Assembly (NCBI GenBank): GCA_905221615.1 | Contig: CAJNDT010000003.1 | Span: 1,323,967 to 1,387,966, forward strand | DNA length: 64,000 bases | Direction: 5' to 3' | Source: Symbiodinium sp. CCMP2592 | Taxonomy: Eukaryota; Sar; Dinophyceae; Suessiales; Symbiodiniaceae | Part shown: positions 27,615 to 38,032 of the stretch, piece after piece | How the letters are laid out: each line of letters opens with the position of its first letter | Position numbering within the stretch: the stretch's first letter is position 1 | The notes under the pieces: model-generated | Told to the model about the DNA's origin: nothing | Seen by the model: the letters and a program-made list of their open reading frames with translations, nothing else | Databases searched by the model: none | Position numbers and translations under genes: made by a program

Positions 27615-27733
27615 ATACGGTTTAGGGTTTAGGGTTTAGGGTTTAGGGTTTGGGGTTTAGGGTTTAGGGTTTAGGGTTTAGGGTTTAGGGTTTGGGGTTT
27701 AGGGTTTAGGGTTTAGGGTTTAGGGTTTAGGGT
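27615..27733 (+). repeat. Longest near-perfect TTTAGGG array
   Basis: About 17 TTTAGGG heptamers with only two TTTGGGG variants and one GTAGGG, giving it the lowest divergence in the window. Confidence 0.95.
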
Positions 27734-27811
27734 GTAGGGTCCGGGTTTGGGGTGGTTTGCTTTTCACAGAGGGTGGACGGACATGGTCAGATATGTTGCA
27801 TCTACAGGTGT

Positions 27812-27943
27812 GTAAAAGGGGGAAAAGGAGGGACCCTTAATAAGGACCCCTAGGTATATACCCTTAATATAGCCATGTTATACTCATTATATAGCCCATT
27901 ATAGGATAGGGGTCCCCATTAAGGGTCCCTCCTTTTCCCCTTT
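27812..27943. mobile_element. MITE-like element, family H
   Basis: GGAAAAGGAGGGACCCTTAA / AAGGGTCCCTCCTTTTCCCC ends; nearly the same as 1693-1817. Confidence 0.9.
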
Positions 27944-28008
27944 GATACATGTGTGGGTGTGCTTGCCTTTTCATCAACCTCTTTGCCCACTGGTCTGCAG
28001 GTCTGAGG

Positions 28009-28098
28009 GTACTTAGAAATAACTTTAATTTTTTGGTTATTATAATCCCTAAGAAACATCTAAACTGTAATTTTTGCTAGGGTTCTAAGTTCAGTATA
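28009..28098. mobile_element. Repeat element, family N
   Basis: TACTTAGAAATAACTTTAAT ... TAGGGTTCTAAGTTCAG, the single-unit form of the 24898-25036 element. Confidence 0.8.
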
Positions 28099-28262
28099 GT
28101 CTGCATGCATGCCTGCATCTATCTCGGCCAGAAACTGTGTGTTCGTGTCCGCTCATGTGCGTCTTTGTGGTCTCATGCCGGAGTACTGATACTTGCATGC
28201 TTTCGGCCACTACGTCATGCCTTCACATCTCGCGAAATAGTGATGCATTTCACTATCAGTTT

Positions 28263-28566
28263 TTGGAGCCACTGATGACCATGCTCATCGATATGCGGGT
28301 GAGGACCAAGGTGAACATGATGCTGAGGATAGTGGAGCTGCACTTGAGGATGAGCAATCTGGTTAGGATGAGCCCGCCCTTGTTGATGATGCTTAGGACA
28401 GGAGTGATGCAAAGCAGCGTGAACCGTTTCCAAACTCTAGAGGCAAGTTGGCCGACAACGCACAGCTTTGCGTCCAAACCTCAAGTCGCGCCTGCAGGCT
28501 TCTGTCAAAGATGGTTTGCACTTCCGGGACGCTGAGCCATACGGGACAGCTGCCAATTCGGCATAG
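28263..28566 (+). pseudogene. Possibly decayed coding region
   Basis: One + frame reads an acidic protein-like stretch (GEDQGEHDAEDSGAALEDEQ) but is broken by two in-frame TAG codons (near 28370 and 28394) before continuing DRSDAKQREPFPNS. Another + frame is open from 28441 to TAG at 28564-28566 and reads KSRLQASVKDGLHFRDAEPY; its DGLHFRD..PY faintly recalls the module ADGxHxxCRFC..PY without cysteines. It may be a decayed fifth module or an unrelated relic. Confidence 0.3.
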
Positions 28567-29015
28567 TCGCAGTTTGGGTTGAGGGTTCGATGGTTCTGAG
28601 AAGTGATCGCGGGTGCCGGAGTATCTCCCTCTCCGTCACAAGGGTTTTCAATCAAACTGGGTTCAACCCTAAACCCTAAACCTCAAACCCTAAGCCCTAA
28701 ACCCTAAAAAATAAACCCTGACCCTGAACCCTATACCCTAAACCCATCAACCCTACAAACTTTTGACCCGTGAACCCCTCGGGGTACATTCATGCTCAGA
28801 GCCGCAGCCCTAAACCCCATGCAATCCCTAAACCGCCAGATGTCTTTGGTACCCGGAGGCCCTCCAGGCATAGGGTTTTGGGTTTTGGATTCTGGATTTT
28901 CGGGTTTAGGGGGCGGGCAAGGGTGTAGTTAAGGTTCAGGGTTAGCCTGGAGGCGTTCAGGGTTAAGGTGATTAAACGGCTGACAGGGGTTCTAAATCTC
29001 GAATAAGGCTAACAA

Positions 29016-29127
29016 CTAGGATGCCCAGTAGTACCCTTATTCCCTTTTTGTAGTCTTAGGCTCCTTATAAAGTTACCCAATACCAAAAAGGGAGCCCTTT
29101 TTATTCCTAGGTTACTTGGCATCCTAG
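29016..29127. mobile_element. MITE-like element, family E
   Basis: CTAGGATGCCCAGTAGTACC / GTTACTTGGCATCCTAG ends; more than 90% alike by eye to the 18615 copy. Confidence 0.9.
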
Positions 29128-29382
29128 ATACGGCTAAGAAGGGGTCCAGGAGCGCTTGGGGGTAGGGTTCTTCACGTTTTTTTTTGAATTTATGGCCCTA
29201 CCATGGTGTGAGCATAGCTGCCTAGCACTTTGCAGTTTAGGGTTCAGGTTTGTGATCCCAGGTTGCAAGAGTGTAAGAAGTAGTTTAATGCCCTGAAAAC
29301 CCTAAACCCCAAGCCCAAAAATGTGAAGGATTGGTGGTTGATTCAAGAATTGGGTGAGAAGGGAGCGGCCTGAGGGTTGAAA

Positions 29383-29488
29383 TACTGTGGACAATATGAA
29401 TCCTGCATAACCCAAAGGACCCTAAACTATGGGAGTAGTGGTATATTCCTTATTATGGGTAATGCAGGATTCAATATCATCAACAGTA
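29383..29488. mobile_element. MITE-like element, family A
   Basis: TACTGTGGACAATATGAATC / GATTCAATATCATCAACAGT ends; TA at both edges. Confidence 0.8.
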
Positions 29489-30427
29489 TCCATTGCTTGG
29501 CCCACACCCCCCAAACTTGCATCTTCGTAAGAACCCTCATTGCACGCATGGATAATCGCAGAAGTCAGTAGCAAGCCTGCGACAAGGACTCATGAACCTT
29601 CAACCTTTCCTGCATCACGATTTTGAAATCTTGGGCGTTCGCTCTTTCCAATTCGAGATGTTGGCGAGACGATCCAGAAGTGACGCACAACACCCGGTCT
29701 TCCACCTGCGCCGCTCGAGTTAGGGTGAAAACCCAGAACCCTAAAACCTAAACCCTAAACCCTAAATCCTGAACCCTAACCCACAAGAAGACATAGAGCT
29801 TATTGCTCGAGCGGCCAACGTGGCTTGCGGCAAGGGCAGAGGCCCAGTCGAAACTTTTCGCTTTTCCTGAGAGCCTCAAAGCTTCTCGTTGCGAAGGGGC
29901 CCGAGTTCAGGCTGTAAAGGGGTTCAATCTTAGGCTTTGCTTTGGCTTTAGGGTTTCTAGCGTTTAGGAGTTTAGGATTCAGGGTTTAGGGTTTACGGCA
30001 GCCTTTAGTAATTTAGGGTTTATGATTTATGGCTTAAGAGCAACAACCAGAATGAGAGTCATGAAGAAAGACATCCCACGTTGTTGTATGTACGTAATGC
30101 AGAAGAAAAAGTATCCCTTGCTGTGAAACTAGATTATTGTTATTCACCAAACACCTTTCTAATCGTTTTATAAATAAGGCCGCTGCATTGTGCTGGGGAG
30201 CTCGGTTTTCTTTGGGGGTTTGCATAGTGATTAGGTGCTTAGCCCCATACTCTGCGTGGACTTTCTGGCTTAGAAGCAACTTTGCAGCGAACGTGGGTTT
30301 AGAGTCTGCCGTTCAGAGTTAAGGTTTGGGGCTTAGATGCAGGCATCGTGAGTGGGCTTTGACTGAATTTGCTCATGCCAAAGCAGGTTCAGTAGTATTG
30401 TTCCTTCGGGTTTCCTTAAAGGGAACT

Positions 30428-30528
30428 CCAGAAAGTTGGAATATGGTTTCAGGGTAGGATACCCTATAATTTACCATAAAGGGTTTAGGATAATCATATT
30501 CCAACTTTCTGGCTTTTACTGTATACAT
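30428..30528. mobile_element. MITE-like element, family C-like
   Basis: CCAGAAAGTTGGAATATGG pairs with CATATTCCAACTTTCTGG; related to the AAAAGTTGGA-ended elements at 42191 and 50045. Confidence 0.7.
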
Positions 30529-30578
30529 TTACAGTCTACAGTGTGGTATGCAACCCTCGACCCTTGATCCCTATGCAC

Positions 30579-30683
30579 TACGGTTGATGATATAAATCCT
30601 GCATTAGCCAAAATAAGGAATATACCATAATTCCCATAGTTTAGGGACCTTAAGGTAATGCAGGATTTATATCATCAACAGTA
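30579..30683. mobile_element. MITE-like element, family A, centre inverted
   Basis: TACGGTTGATGATATAAATC / GATTTATATCATCAACAGTA ends with TA at both edges. The central AAGGAATATACCATAATTCC is in reverse orientation relative to the 16743 copy, so either strand's centre can occur between the same ends. Confidence 0.85.
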
Positions 30684-30892
30684 TTTAAGGCCCTTGCGGA
30701 TCAGACAAGAGGCTATGAGGCCCCAAGCCTGATGTGGAAGAGCTTTGGCTGGCATTCTGCATGTGAACTGTTTAAGCGGAAGTTTCCGGAATTATTGGGC
30801 CACAGATGACAGTGAAGCAAATGTAGCGATGATAATGACCATCTTCAACCAGTGCCGGCAATGACAGAGGTCTGGATCATTCAGGGCCCTAC

Positions 30893-31012
30893 CTAGACGT
30901 ACTACACCCTACTTTTTTTGTAGGTTCTTATTATAAACCCTAATGTGCGATTTATAGGGACCCTACCCAAAACTAGGTTCTGGTGGGTTAAGGTAGGTTT
31001 ATTATATTGCAG
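30893..31012. mobile_element. MITE-like element, family R
   Basis: CCTACCTAGACGTACTACAC at the left and GGTGGGTTAAGGTAGG at the right. Confidence 0.5.
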
Positions 31013-31150
31013 TATATGCCACAACCCGAGCCTGACTATTCAGACCCCACATCTGAATTGTTTGCAAACTGTATCAAAGTTCACAGAACCCGCATGATAT
31101 TTCATAGCACCCATATAAGCCCTACATAACCCAAGTCCTATCATTCCCTT

Positions 31151-31257
31151 CCCAAAGGGTCCAAAGTACCAATATAGTAGAATGTAGGGTTTCTATATTA
31201 GGAATTACGATTCTGATTTGGGGAAGTATTCTCCATAACAGTACCTAGGACCCTTTG
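31151..31257. mobile_element. MITE-like element, family Q
   Basis: CCCAAAGGGTCCAAAGTACC / AGTACCTAGGACCCTTTGGG inverted ends. Relative at 39250. Confidence 0.75.
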
Positions 31258-31387
31258 GGCTTATCACTTCTCTGGAGAAGCAGGAGCCAACAAATTCCGG
31301 AAATCCGCAAACCAGGGGCTCCGAGACATACCTTCCAACTGAGACCTGAAGGGAAGAGGTTTAGGGTTCCGCTTAGCTCACCTTTGG

Positions 31388-31540
<153 letters not shown>

Positions 31541-32407
31541 TAGAAGGGAATGGACGCATGGTAGTAATAGTACTTATTCCTATGCGGGTGCCTTGAGGTT
31601 TGGGGAGAAGAGGTTTCGGATTCAGGGGTCAGAGTCCGAAAGGGGGCATACCGCATTGCTGGGTTTTACACGGCCTCTATGAGGGTTTAGGGTTCAGGCA
31701 AGATGGTTCAGGGGCTAGGGTTTAGGGCAAACGTTGGGATTTCGGGGTTATGCTTCTAGAAGCGTTCTCCAAACGTTTCGTATTGACTTTTTCAGGGCTC
31801 TACAATGGTCCAGCCGTTAGGGGAATGGGTTTGGGGACGAGGTGTAGGCTTTAGGGACGGGGTTCACGGTAAAGGCCTTGAGTAGGAGGTTGACGTGCTG
31901 ATCAACGCTGGTTTAGGGTAAGGCAGCCCTAAACCCTAAACCCTAAACCGAAGATGCCGCGGTCGGTGGTTTGGGATTCAGGGTTCACACGTTAAGAGAC
32001 CAGGGCTTCGAGGGCCTCTTCAAACCCCAAAACCCTAAGCTCTCAACCCTAAAACCTGCGAGCTTCTTACGATTAGGGTTAGGTCTGACTCTGGGAAAGC
32101 CGTGCTTTTTCAGAGTCATAGCGAGGACTGCATGGCTTAAGGTCTTGCTGGTTTAGGTTTTTTTTTTAGGGCTCCGAATTCAGGGGTCTTTGCCTGTGAG
32201 TGTGCCCTTAACCCAGAAGCATGCTCTAAAACTTTCACGGGGGTTCGGGTTTAGGTTTTAGGGTGAAGTTTAGGGTTTTCGTCAGGTTGGTGGTAGGACT
32301 TGTCGGCAGCTGCAGGCACAAGCTCCGCAGGCCAGTTACAAAGAAAAGGTTGCCCTTGTAGGGTTCCAGGCTTCTGCTCTAATTATGTAAAAGAAGTATA
32401 TGTATGT

Positions 32408-32505
32408 ATAAGGAGCCTACATATTTGCCTATACTGTTTTAGGGTTCCTTATTACAGTTACGAATGATGCCCAAAACCCTCTTCTACTTATTCAGGCCCC
32501 TACAT
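32408..32505. mobile_element. MITE-like element, family F
   Basis: TGCCTATACTGTTTTAGGGT inside; right end CTACTTATTCAGGCCCCTAC. Confidence 0.7.
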
Positions 32506-32968
32506 TAACTACGTAGGGAACCCTAAACCATCCTTTTTCGGTTTACAAGGCCGAGTGCTTGTATGAACCCTACTTAGAACTTCGCCTAGCTGACGAAGAA
32601 GCTCTAACTCCATGGTACATGCAAAATCTGAAAGTTGTGTTTGGAAGCCCGCTAAAGACCTTTAAATCAACTCGTCGTCCCAAGCTGCCTAAACTCTTGA
32701 CGGTTTGCTCTTACTACTAAACCCTATACACTTTCTCATACTGCACCATATGCCTAAATCACCCCTGTACTGGTAATACTTCCTATGGAGAACGGCTTCA
32801 AGTAAGATAATGACAAGTTCTACTGCAGTGTTATAAGATATAACATCGGGCGATGATCATATTGTCTTGCAATATCACCATCGTAATGCAGTATCGTGTG
32901 ATCCTCCATCATAAGCCTCGAGCCCCACAAAGAAGCCTATCCTGTAGAACCCCTAATGCAGCAGGCAG

Positions 32969-33064
32969 AATAGTTACCTATACTATTTTGGGGGTTCCTT
33001 ATTTTATTTATAGTATAAAATACCACACCGAAAAAACCTATTCTAATTACCAAGGTCCCTACAC
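32969..33064. mobile_element. MITE-like element, family F
   Basis: TAGTTACCTATACTATTTTG / CTATTCTAATTACCAAGGTC ends. Confidence 0.8.
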
Positions 33065-33425
33065 TAAATCCTTATAGTAGCCCTTCTAGTACCCTTATAG
33101 ACCCCTTTGAAGGAACCTCTATTCTAATCACTAAGGCCCCCACACATCACTATAGATCCCTTATAGATCCTGTTTAAGGACCCCTTTAAAGGGAATCCTA
33201 GAATTTCCTTTTCCGGACCCCTGTAAAGGGAACCCTATTCTAGTTTCCCGATTCTAATTATTAAGGCCCCTACACTACATCAGTAGCCCTTACAGACCCA
33301 TTCAAAGGGAATCCTATTCTAGCTATGAAGGCCCCTACCTCACTATAGATACCCTTTTACATCCTTTTGAATCGTAGCCTTTCTAGACCCATTGAAAGGG
33401 AATCTCTGTTCTAATGATTAAGGCC
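33064..33425. repeat. Degenerate tandem array derived from family F ends
   Basis: Four to five irregular units each contain CTATTCTA(A/G)T(T/C)ATTAAGGCCCC followed by ATAGACCC(C/A)TTTGAAGGGAA-type sequence. The family F terminus seems to have been amplified in tandem. It ends in a CCCCCTA-rich tract (33424-33480). Confidence 0.65.
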
Positions 33426-33510
33426 CCCCTACCCCCCTACCCCCCTACCCCCCACCCCAACCCCTACCCTACCCCACCCCCCTAGCCTTCGGTTTCTGTT
33501 TCCGTTGCAG

Positions 33511-33572
33511 GCCCTTCCCCGCCAGGACCTCCGGAGCCTCGTGGCGAGGCAGAGACTAGAGGGGCCTTTGGG
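33511..33572 (+). CDS. Coding-like exon, unknown
   Basis: It follows one of the best 3' splice sites in the window (pyrimidine-rich TTTCTGTTTCCGTTGCAG ending at 33510). Two frames are open: GPSPPGPPEPRGEAETRGAF (Pro/Gly-rich) and ALPRQDLRSLVARQRLEGPL. TTTAGGG repeats begin within 30 bases downstream (33590-33760). Confidence 0.45.
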
Positions 33573-34077
33573 GGTTGAGGCTTTGAGGTTTAGGGTTTGG
33601 GGGTTTTGGGGCTTAGGGTTTAGGGTTGAGGCTTTGGGGTTTAGGGTTTAGGGGTTTAGGGTTTCGGGGTTTAAAAGGGGTTTAGGGGTTTAGGGTTGAG
33701 GATTTGGGGTTTAGAGTTGGGGATTAGAGTGTAGGTTTAGGGTTTAGGGCTTTGTTTTTTTGGGTTTTCGGGCTTGGAGTCTATGCATGGATCCAATAAC
33801 ACTTTCTTGGGTCGTAGCTTAAGTAGTATTCTGTAAGCTACGCAGGTTTAGAGTCGACAGGTTGACTGGTTGACCATGTCTCCAAAGGCTTATAACGCTA
33901 AACCTTAAACCCTAAACCTTTGTGACTGAGGGTTTTGTGCAGTTCACCGTCTGGCAAGGACTACATACAGAGGTTTTGGCTTGGAATTTCCGAGTTTAAG
34001 ATTCTACTGATTCTATTGTGATTCTATTGCGGCTATGGAAACGTAGTGCGTGTCGCGATTCGCTTGAGTTGCTGCAG

Positions 34078-34118
34078 AGCTTCTCGACTGGGTCGAGGAG
34101 GACGACAGGGTGCTGTAA
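34078..34118 (+). CDS. Coding-like terminal micro-exon
   Basis: After TTGCTGCAG a + frame reads (E)LLDWVEEDDRVL and stops at TAA 34116-34118, just before CCCTAAA repeats. Acidic C-terminus; could be the last exon of a gene, or end instead at a GT donor (34110). Product unknown. Confidence 0.4.
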
Positions 34119-34248
34119 ACCCTATAAGCCCTAAACCCTAAACCCTAAACCTTGTTCTTGGGAGATCCTTTGAGACCCTTATGCCTATATAAACGCCCAA
34201 CACCGACGGGTTAAGGGCATATCCACGGGTACGTATGAAATCTTCACT

Positions 34249-34360
34249 ACTAGGACCCGGAGTAGGCCCTTATTCCCTTTTTGAGGGTTTCGGTTCCCTT
34301 ATAACCCCCTTTAAACCAAAAAGGGCACCCTTTTTATTCCTAGGTTACTCTTAGGTCTAG
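34249..34360. mobile_element. MITE-like element, family E variant
   Basis: CTAGGACCCGGAGTAGGCCC / TTACTCTTAGGTCTAG ends; core TTATTCCCTTTTTG and CCAAAAAGGGCACC. A truncated copy of this subtype lies at 45155-45235. Confidence 0.8.
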
Positions 34361-34472
34361 ACTAAGAGCGCGCACCATGTGGGTTGTTGGGGGTTCTGAA
34401 AGGGCTTCTGGAGCGCCTCAGTGGCTTTCCGTCGACGGGATCTTTGTCAAACTTGGGGGATGACTGTAGTGA

Positions 34473-34577
34473 TACTGTTGATGATACAAATCCTGCATTA
34501 CTCTAAGGACCCTGAACTATGGGAATTATGGTCTTTTCTTTATGATGTGTAAGGCCGGGTTTTTATCATCAGCAGTA
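34473..34577. mobile_element. MITE-like element, family A
   Basis: TACTGTTGATGATACAAATC / TTTTTATCATCAGCAGTA ends with TA edges; right half diverged. Confidence 0.8.
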
Positions 34578-35030
34578 TGCCTGAAATTGCTGTAGCGACC
34601 CAGGTGAGGTTTCAGGTATATAGGTTCCGTGGTTAAGGCCTCCGAGTTTCTGGATAGTTTTGTTTCCGATCACTCAGGCTCTACATACCGAAATTTAAAA
34701 GGCAGGTTTGTAGGATTCATGGTTTGCTGTTTTGGAATCGAGCTCATGTAGTATGCAGCCTGTAGATCACCCTAAACCACCATAAAACCCCACACCGGAA
34801 CCCGACACCAATAATCCTATGTGTGAGCGCTTTAGGGTTTAGGGTTTAGGGTTTAGGGTTTAGGGTTTCCTAGACTTTGGTGGGGGCCCTGAGTCCCGGA
34901 ACCTTCCTTCCCTGCGATTTTATACCTCACCTAAGGTGGAGTTTGATCCCCAGCAGCTGAAGCCTTAAACTAAACCCTAAACCCTAAACCTTGAAGCCTT
35001 AAGCCTTAAATCCTGGGGCCTAAATCCTCG

Positions 35031-35104
35031 ATGGGCGAACTTCACAGAGAAGTGCTGGAGATCAGTAAGAAAGGCGACCTTGAAGCTCAAAAGGCGGTCG
35101 TCAC
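35031..35104 (+). CDS. Coding-like exon before a possible family J introner
   Basis: A + frame from ATG 35031 reads MGELHREVLEISKKGDLEAQ and then KAVVT, a clearly protein-like helical segment. The minus frame over the same bases is a shadow. If a GA donor at 35105 (GTCAC|GAGCTAA) is used, the phase matches the next exon at 35254 (VVT|GRIEED). Unspliced it stops at TAA 35109-35111. Confidence 0.5.
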
Positions 35105-35111
35105 GAGCTAA

Positions 35112-35215
35112 TGTGGGAATCTGATTAAGAAACCCCCGGCCTATAACCCCGAAAATAATAGGATTCATACAAGGAACCCTACTAAAGGCCCAAGGTTTCT
35201 TAATCAGGTTCCTGC
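35112..35215. mobile_element. MITE-like element, family J
   Basis: GTGGGAATCTGATTAAGAAA / TTTCTTAATCAGGTTCCTGC ends. It occupies most of the proposed 149-nt intron 35105-35253. Confidence 0.9.
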
Positions 35216-35253
35216 ATGACCGGCAATTCTCGGAGTAAGCCGGCCTGCTGAAG

Positions 35254-35302
35254 CGGACGGATTGAGGAGGACTCCATGAAGGCCTTCGCCGACGAGGGAT
35301 GA
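35254..35302 (+). CDS. Coding-like exon, acidic segment
   Basis: After CTGAAG a + frame reads GRIEEDSMKAFADEG and reaches TGA at 35300-35302. A GA or GC donor inside would extend the protein. It is followed at once by a family F element. Confidence 0.45.
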
Positions 35303-35322
35303 CTGTGACATCGACGGGCCTT

Positions 35323-35463
35323 GAGAATTACCTATACCACTTTCGGGAGAAAGAGGGCTTAACCTCAACAAAGATCCGAGAACATCCATTTTCGGGGCTC
35401 CTTTTTATAAGTTTAGTGTAGTCGGCCCCATAACCCTATTCTAATTAGTAAGGCCCCACATAT
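35323..35463. mobile_element. Family F element with about 50-bp insertion
   Basis: TTGAGAATTACCTATACCAC at the left and CCCTATTCTAATTAGTAAGG at the right. The usual TTTTGGGGGTTCC is split by about 50 extra bases (35347-35396) flanked by a short TTTTCGG/CTTTCGG duplication. Confidence 0.65.
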
Positions 35464-35479
35464 TATAGACCTCGACAAG

Positions 35480-35530
35480 CTCCAACGGGCGCTTCCACTT
35501 GGAAGACTGCCAGGACGGAGCGCTGTTTAG
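35480..35530 (+). CDS. Coding-like exon, unknown
   Basis: After GACAAG a + frame reads SNGRFHLEDCQDGALF and ends at a GT donor (TTTAG|GTTGAG, 35530/35531). Read through, it continues RLRRSSPSLEDKPW to TAG. Strongly protein-like; same strand and about 180 bases from the previous exon. Confidence 0.5.
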   Translation, partial: LQRALPLGRLPGRSAV

Positions 35531-35580
35531 GTTGAGACGGTCATCCCCTAGCTTGGAAGACAAACCCTGGTAGAGGTATT

Positions 35581-35689
35581 CCCAAAGCCTCCAAAACCCC
35601 TTAATTAAGGAATATGCCTTAAATTATAATAGGATCCCTAATATAATTTAAGGCATATTCCTTGATTAAGGGGTTTTGGAGGCTCTGGG
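35581..35689. mobile_element. MITE-like element, family G
   Basis: CCCAAAGCCTCCAAAACCCC / GGGGTTTTGGAGGCTCTGGG ends. Followed by TTCCAG, as the other two copies are followed by an acceptor-like AG. Confidence 0.95.
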
Positions 35690-35695
35690 TTCCAG

Positions 35696-35818
35696 GTCCT
35701 CACGTAGTTTACGCGGAGCTTAGTAAGCAGACAAAGCGAGACCGGAAAAGTCTGAGACGCCGCCAATGCGTGCTCAAGGCATCCTCAACAAATCCTAGCT
35801 TGTTGCATCCTAATTCCT
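35696..35818 (+). CDS. Coding-like island, basic
   Basis: After the TTCCAG adjoining the family G element, a + frame reads GPHVVYAELSKQTKRDRKSL and then RRRQCVLKASSTNPS, ending at a TAA near 35816. It may be shorter if a GT/GC donor is used. Product unknown. Confidence 0.4.
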
Positions 35819-35950
35819 AAAACCCGCGAAGAAACCCAGAGTCCTAAACCTTCAATCCTGAGCCCTACATCCTAAACCCTGAACGAGATGCACACCCTAA
35901 ACCTTAAACCTTTTCAACGAAGCAAAGTGAGCCAAGCCCGAAGAGATCAG

Positions 35951-36005
35951 GCCTCCACCGCGCTTCGCTTGCTCCCTGGATGGCCGACTGCTATCTGCTC
36001 TGAAG
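35951..36005 (+). CDS. Coding-like exon, unknown
   Basis: After GATCAG a + frame reads ASTALRLLPGWPTAICSE. Downstream sequence is T-rich and less coding-like. Confidence 0.35.
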
Positions 36006-36359
36006 ATAATTCGGTTTTAGGAGGGTGCTGTAAGCGTTTCCGAGGGGGTGCTGAGGGTTCTGGAATGGTTGAAGAAGGGACCAACCCCGAGACCTAAGCC
36101 GGTCGTGGATGATTATCAGCTCTGGCAGACTTTACAGGGCTGAGAGGGATAACTGAGGGTAATTATACATAAGTAGGTATATAAGGATCTCAGAGTTCAG
36201 GGACCCTACTACAGTAGGGGCCAGTGGTTCCAACCTTGCAAGCCGTGGTTCTTAGGATTCCCATAGCAAAGAAAACCCTCAGCCATAATACAGGGGCCCA
36301 AATCTTTCCCAACACTGCGCTGGTTCCTTATTGTTACAAATAAAGTGCAACGTACTCCA

Positions 36360-36745
36360 GATTCCTGTTCAATTTTTTCAGGCCAGGACCTTTTTTAAAC
36401 TATTCAGGCCACGACCCTATTCTGATTTTCAAGGCCAAATCCTATTCTAATTATTCAGGCTAAAACCCTGGTGTAAGTATCAAGGCCAAAACCCTGTTGT
36501 AATTGTTAAGGCTAAGGCCAAACCCTATGCTAACTACCAAGACCCTATTCAAGTTACTACGGCCAAGACCCTATTCAACCTATTATCCTATTCCAGTTAT
36601 CAAGGGCAAAACTCTAAAACTCTATTCTAATGATTAACGCCATGGCCCCGTTCAGAATATTAAAGCCAAGACCCTATTGAAATTACAAAGGCCAAAACCC
36701 CATTCTCGATTACTAAAGGCTCCCTATAGGTTCCTTCTGACATTT
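36360..36745. repeat. Tandem array of a family F terminus
   Basis: About 13 degenerate units of roughly 28 bases with the pattern ACCCTATTCTAATTATCAAG + GCCAA. The unit matches the right end of family F elements. The array is strand-consistent and free of the element's other half. Confidence 0.75.
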
Positions 36746-36904
36746 GCAGGATAATGGATATACCCCAAAACCTTCGAATTATTAAGGCCCCTTCAGTGGC
36801 CTTCTTCGTCGGGCTCCGAATTCTCAAATCCTCTACAGTGTGGTGCTGTTAAGGACGCCTCTACTTACTCGAGCTCCCAGTTCTCCGCGGGGCCCCCTGA
36901 ACAT

Positions 36905-37000
36905 CACATATACTATGAATCCCAAAATGGTGTATGAACCTTAAGCCCTTTTAGGGTTCATTTCGTCCTTAAGGAAGGGACCATAATTTTGACAACCACC
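36905..37000. mobile_element. Chimeric element: family P joined to a family K end
   Basis: TATACTATGAATCCCAAAAT to TTCGTCCTTAAGG matches family P (36905-36975); it runs directly into GGGACCATAATTTTGACAAC, a family K right end (to about 37000). Confidence 0.65.
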
Positions 37001-37024
37001 GACATGATTCCAAGATTTCCTGAG

Positions 37025-37105
37025 GCTGGTGGATCCGGTTGCAACACCTTGCGGCCAAGCGCCTCGGGCAGCTGTCTGGCAACCCTCATGACTACCAATA
37101 CCTAA
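37025..37105 (+). CDS. Coding-like terminal exon
   Basis: After CTGAG a + frame reads AGGSGCNTLRPSASGSCLAT and then LMTTNT, ending at TAA 37103-37105 just before CCCTAAA repeats. Product unknown. Confidence 0.4.
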   Translation, partial: AGGSGCNTLRPSASGSCLATLMTTNT

Positions 37106-37863
37106 ACCCTAAACCCCTAAACCTTAAACCCTAAACCCTAAACTCTCTAATATATTCAGAGTATAGTGGACCCCAGTACGATATTGTAATTTTTTCAGGC
37201 CCCCTCCATCAGGGTTTTATGGGGGTTTAAGACTGTAAATCCCAAAATTCTCCTTGGAGCCCACAACCCCGGACTTAGGAACCCTGCAAAGACGCACGAG
37301 GCCGCACCAGAGAAAAGCTTCAAATCCCTTCCAGAATACTAAACCCTTTTATCATTAAAGCTTTCGCAGCACCCTCGACTTTTGAAACACCCTCAGCCGT
37401 AAACCTAAGACGTAAGTCATGTCGCAGAAAAGAGTTCGTCGATCTGACAAGTAGGTCCCACAGCTTGCAACCCTAACCCGATCCCTCAAACCCTAAAACC
37501 CCAAACCCCAAACCGAAAACCCCAAACCCCAAGCACCAAGCCTAAACCACTCTACACCGAAGTCCTTTGTTTTCATGTCCCTGGAACTGTCAACCCTATC
37601 CCCAATCACCTAATCCCTCAACCCTAAGCGCCGGAACCCTAAGCTGGGTGAACTATGATAGACCTTAAAACCTGCACGCGGACAAACCCCAAAGGCTCCA
37701 AGTAACATTATAGTAACCTGTTAGTAGATATGTGGGCCCCAATTTGTGTGCTGTACTGTTGCTGCGACCCTTTGTGGATATTTGGGCCCCGAATTTTATC
37801 TTCGGGAATGTGAGTGGCAAGCCCTATAAGCCCTAAACCCTAAACCCCAAGCCCTGGTACCAG

Positions 37864-37941
37864 GTCTGCGAGCGTTCCGTGCTGGTGCAGCGACTGCGAG
37901 ATACGTCAGGCCTCGGGCGGGGGCCGCTCCTGGATGGCCAG
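37864..37941 (+). CDS. Coding-like exon, unknown
   Basis: After TACCAG a + frame reads VCERSVLVQRLRDTSGLGRG and then PLLDGQ, running into TTTCGGG-type repeat. CCCTAAA repeats lie directly to the left (37830-37850). The minus frame here is also open but Pro/Ala-biased. Confidence 0.45.
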
Positions 37942-38032
37942 AGGGTTTCGGGTTTTGGCCTTCGGGTTTACCGGAACCCCATGCCACCTACCCATTTCAA
38001 GGCTCCTTGAAACTACAAGTCCTTAAAAGATC

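Noticed and set aside
29377..29571. Plus-strand 64-codon frame
   Set aside because: More than half is a family A element; the rest has no splice support.
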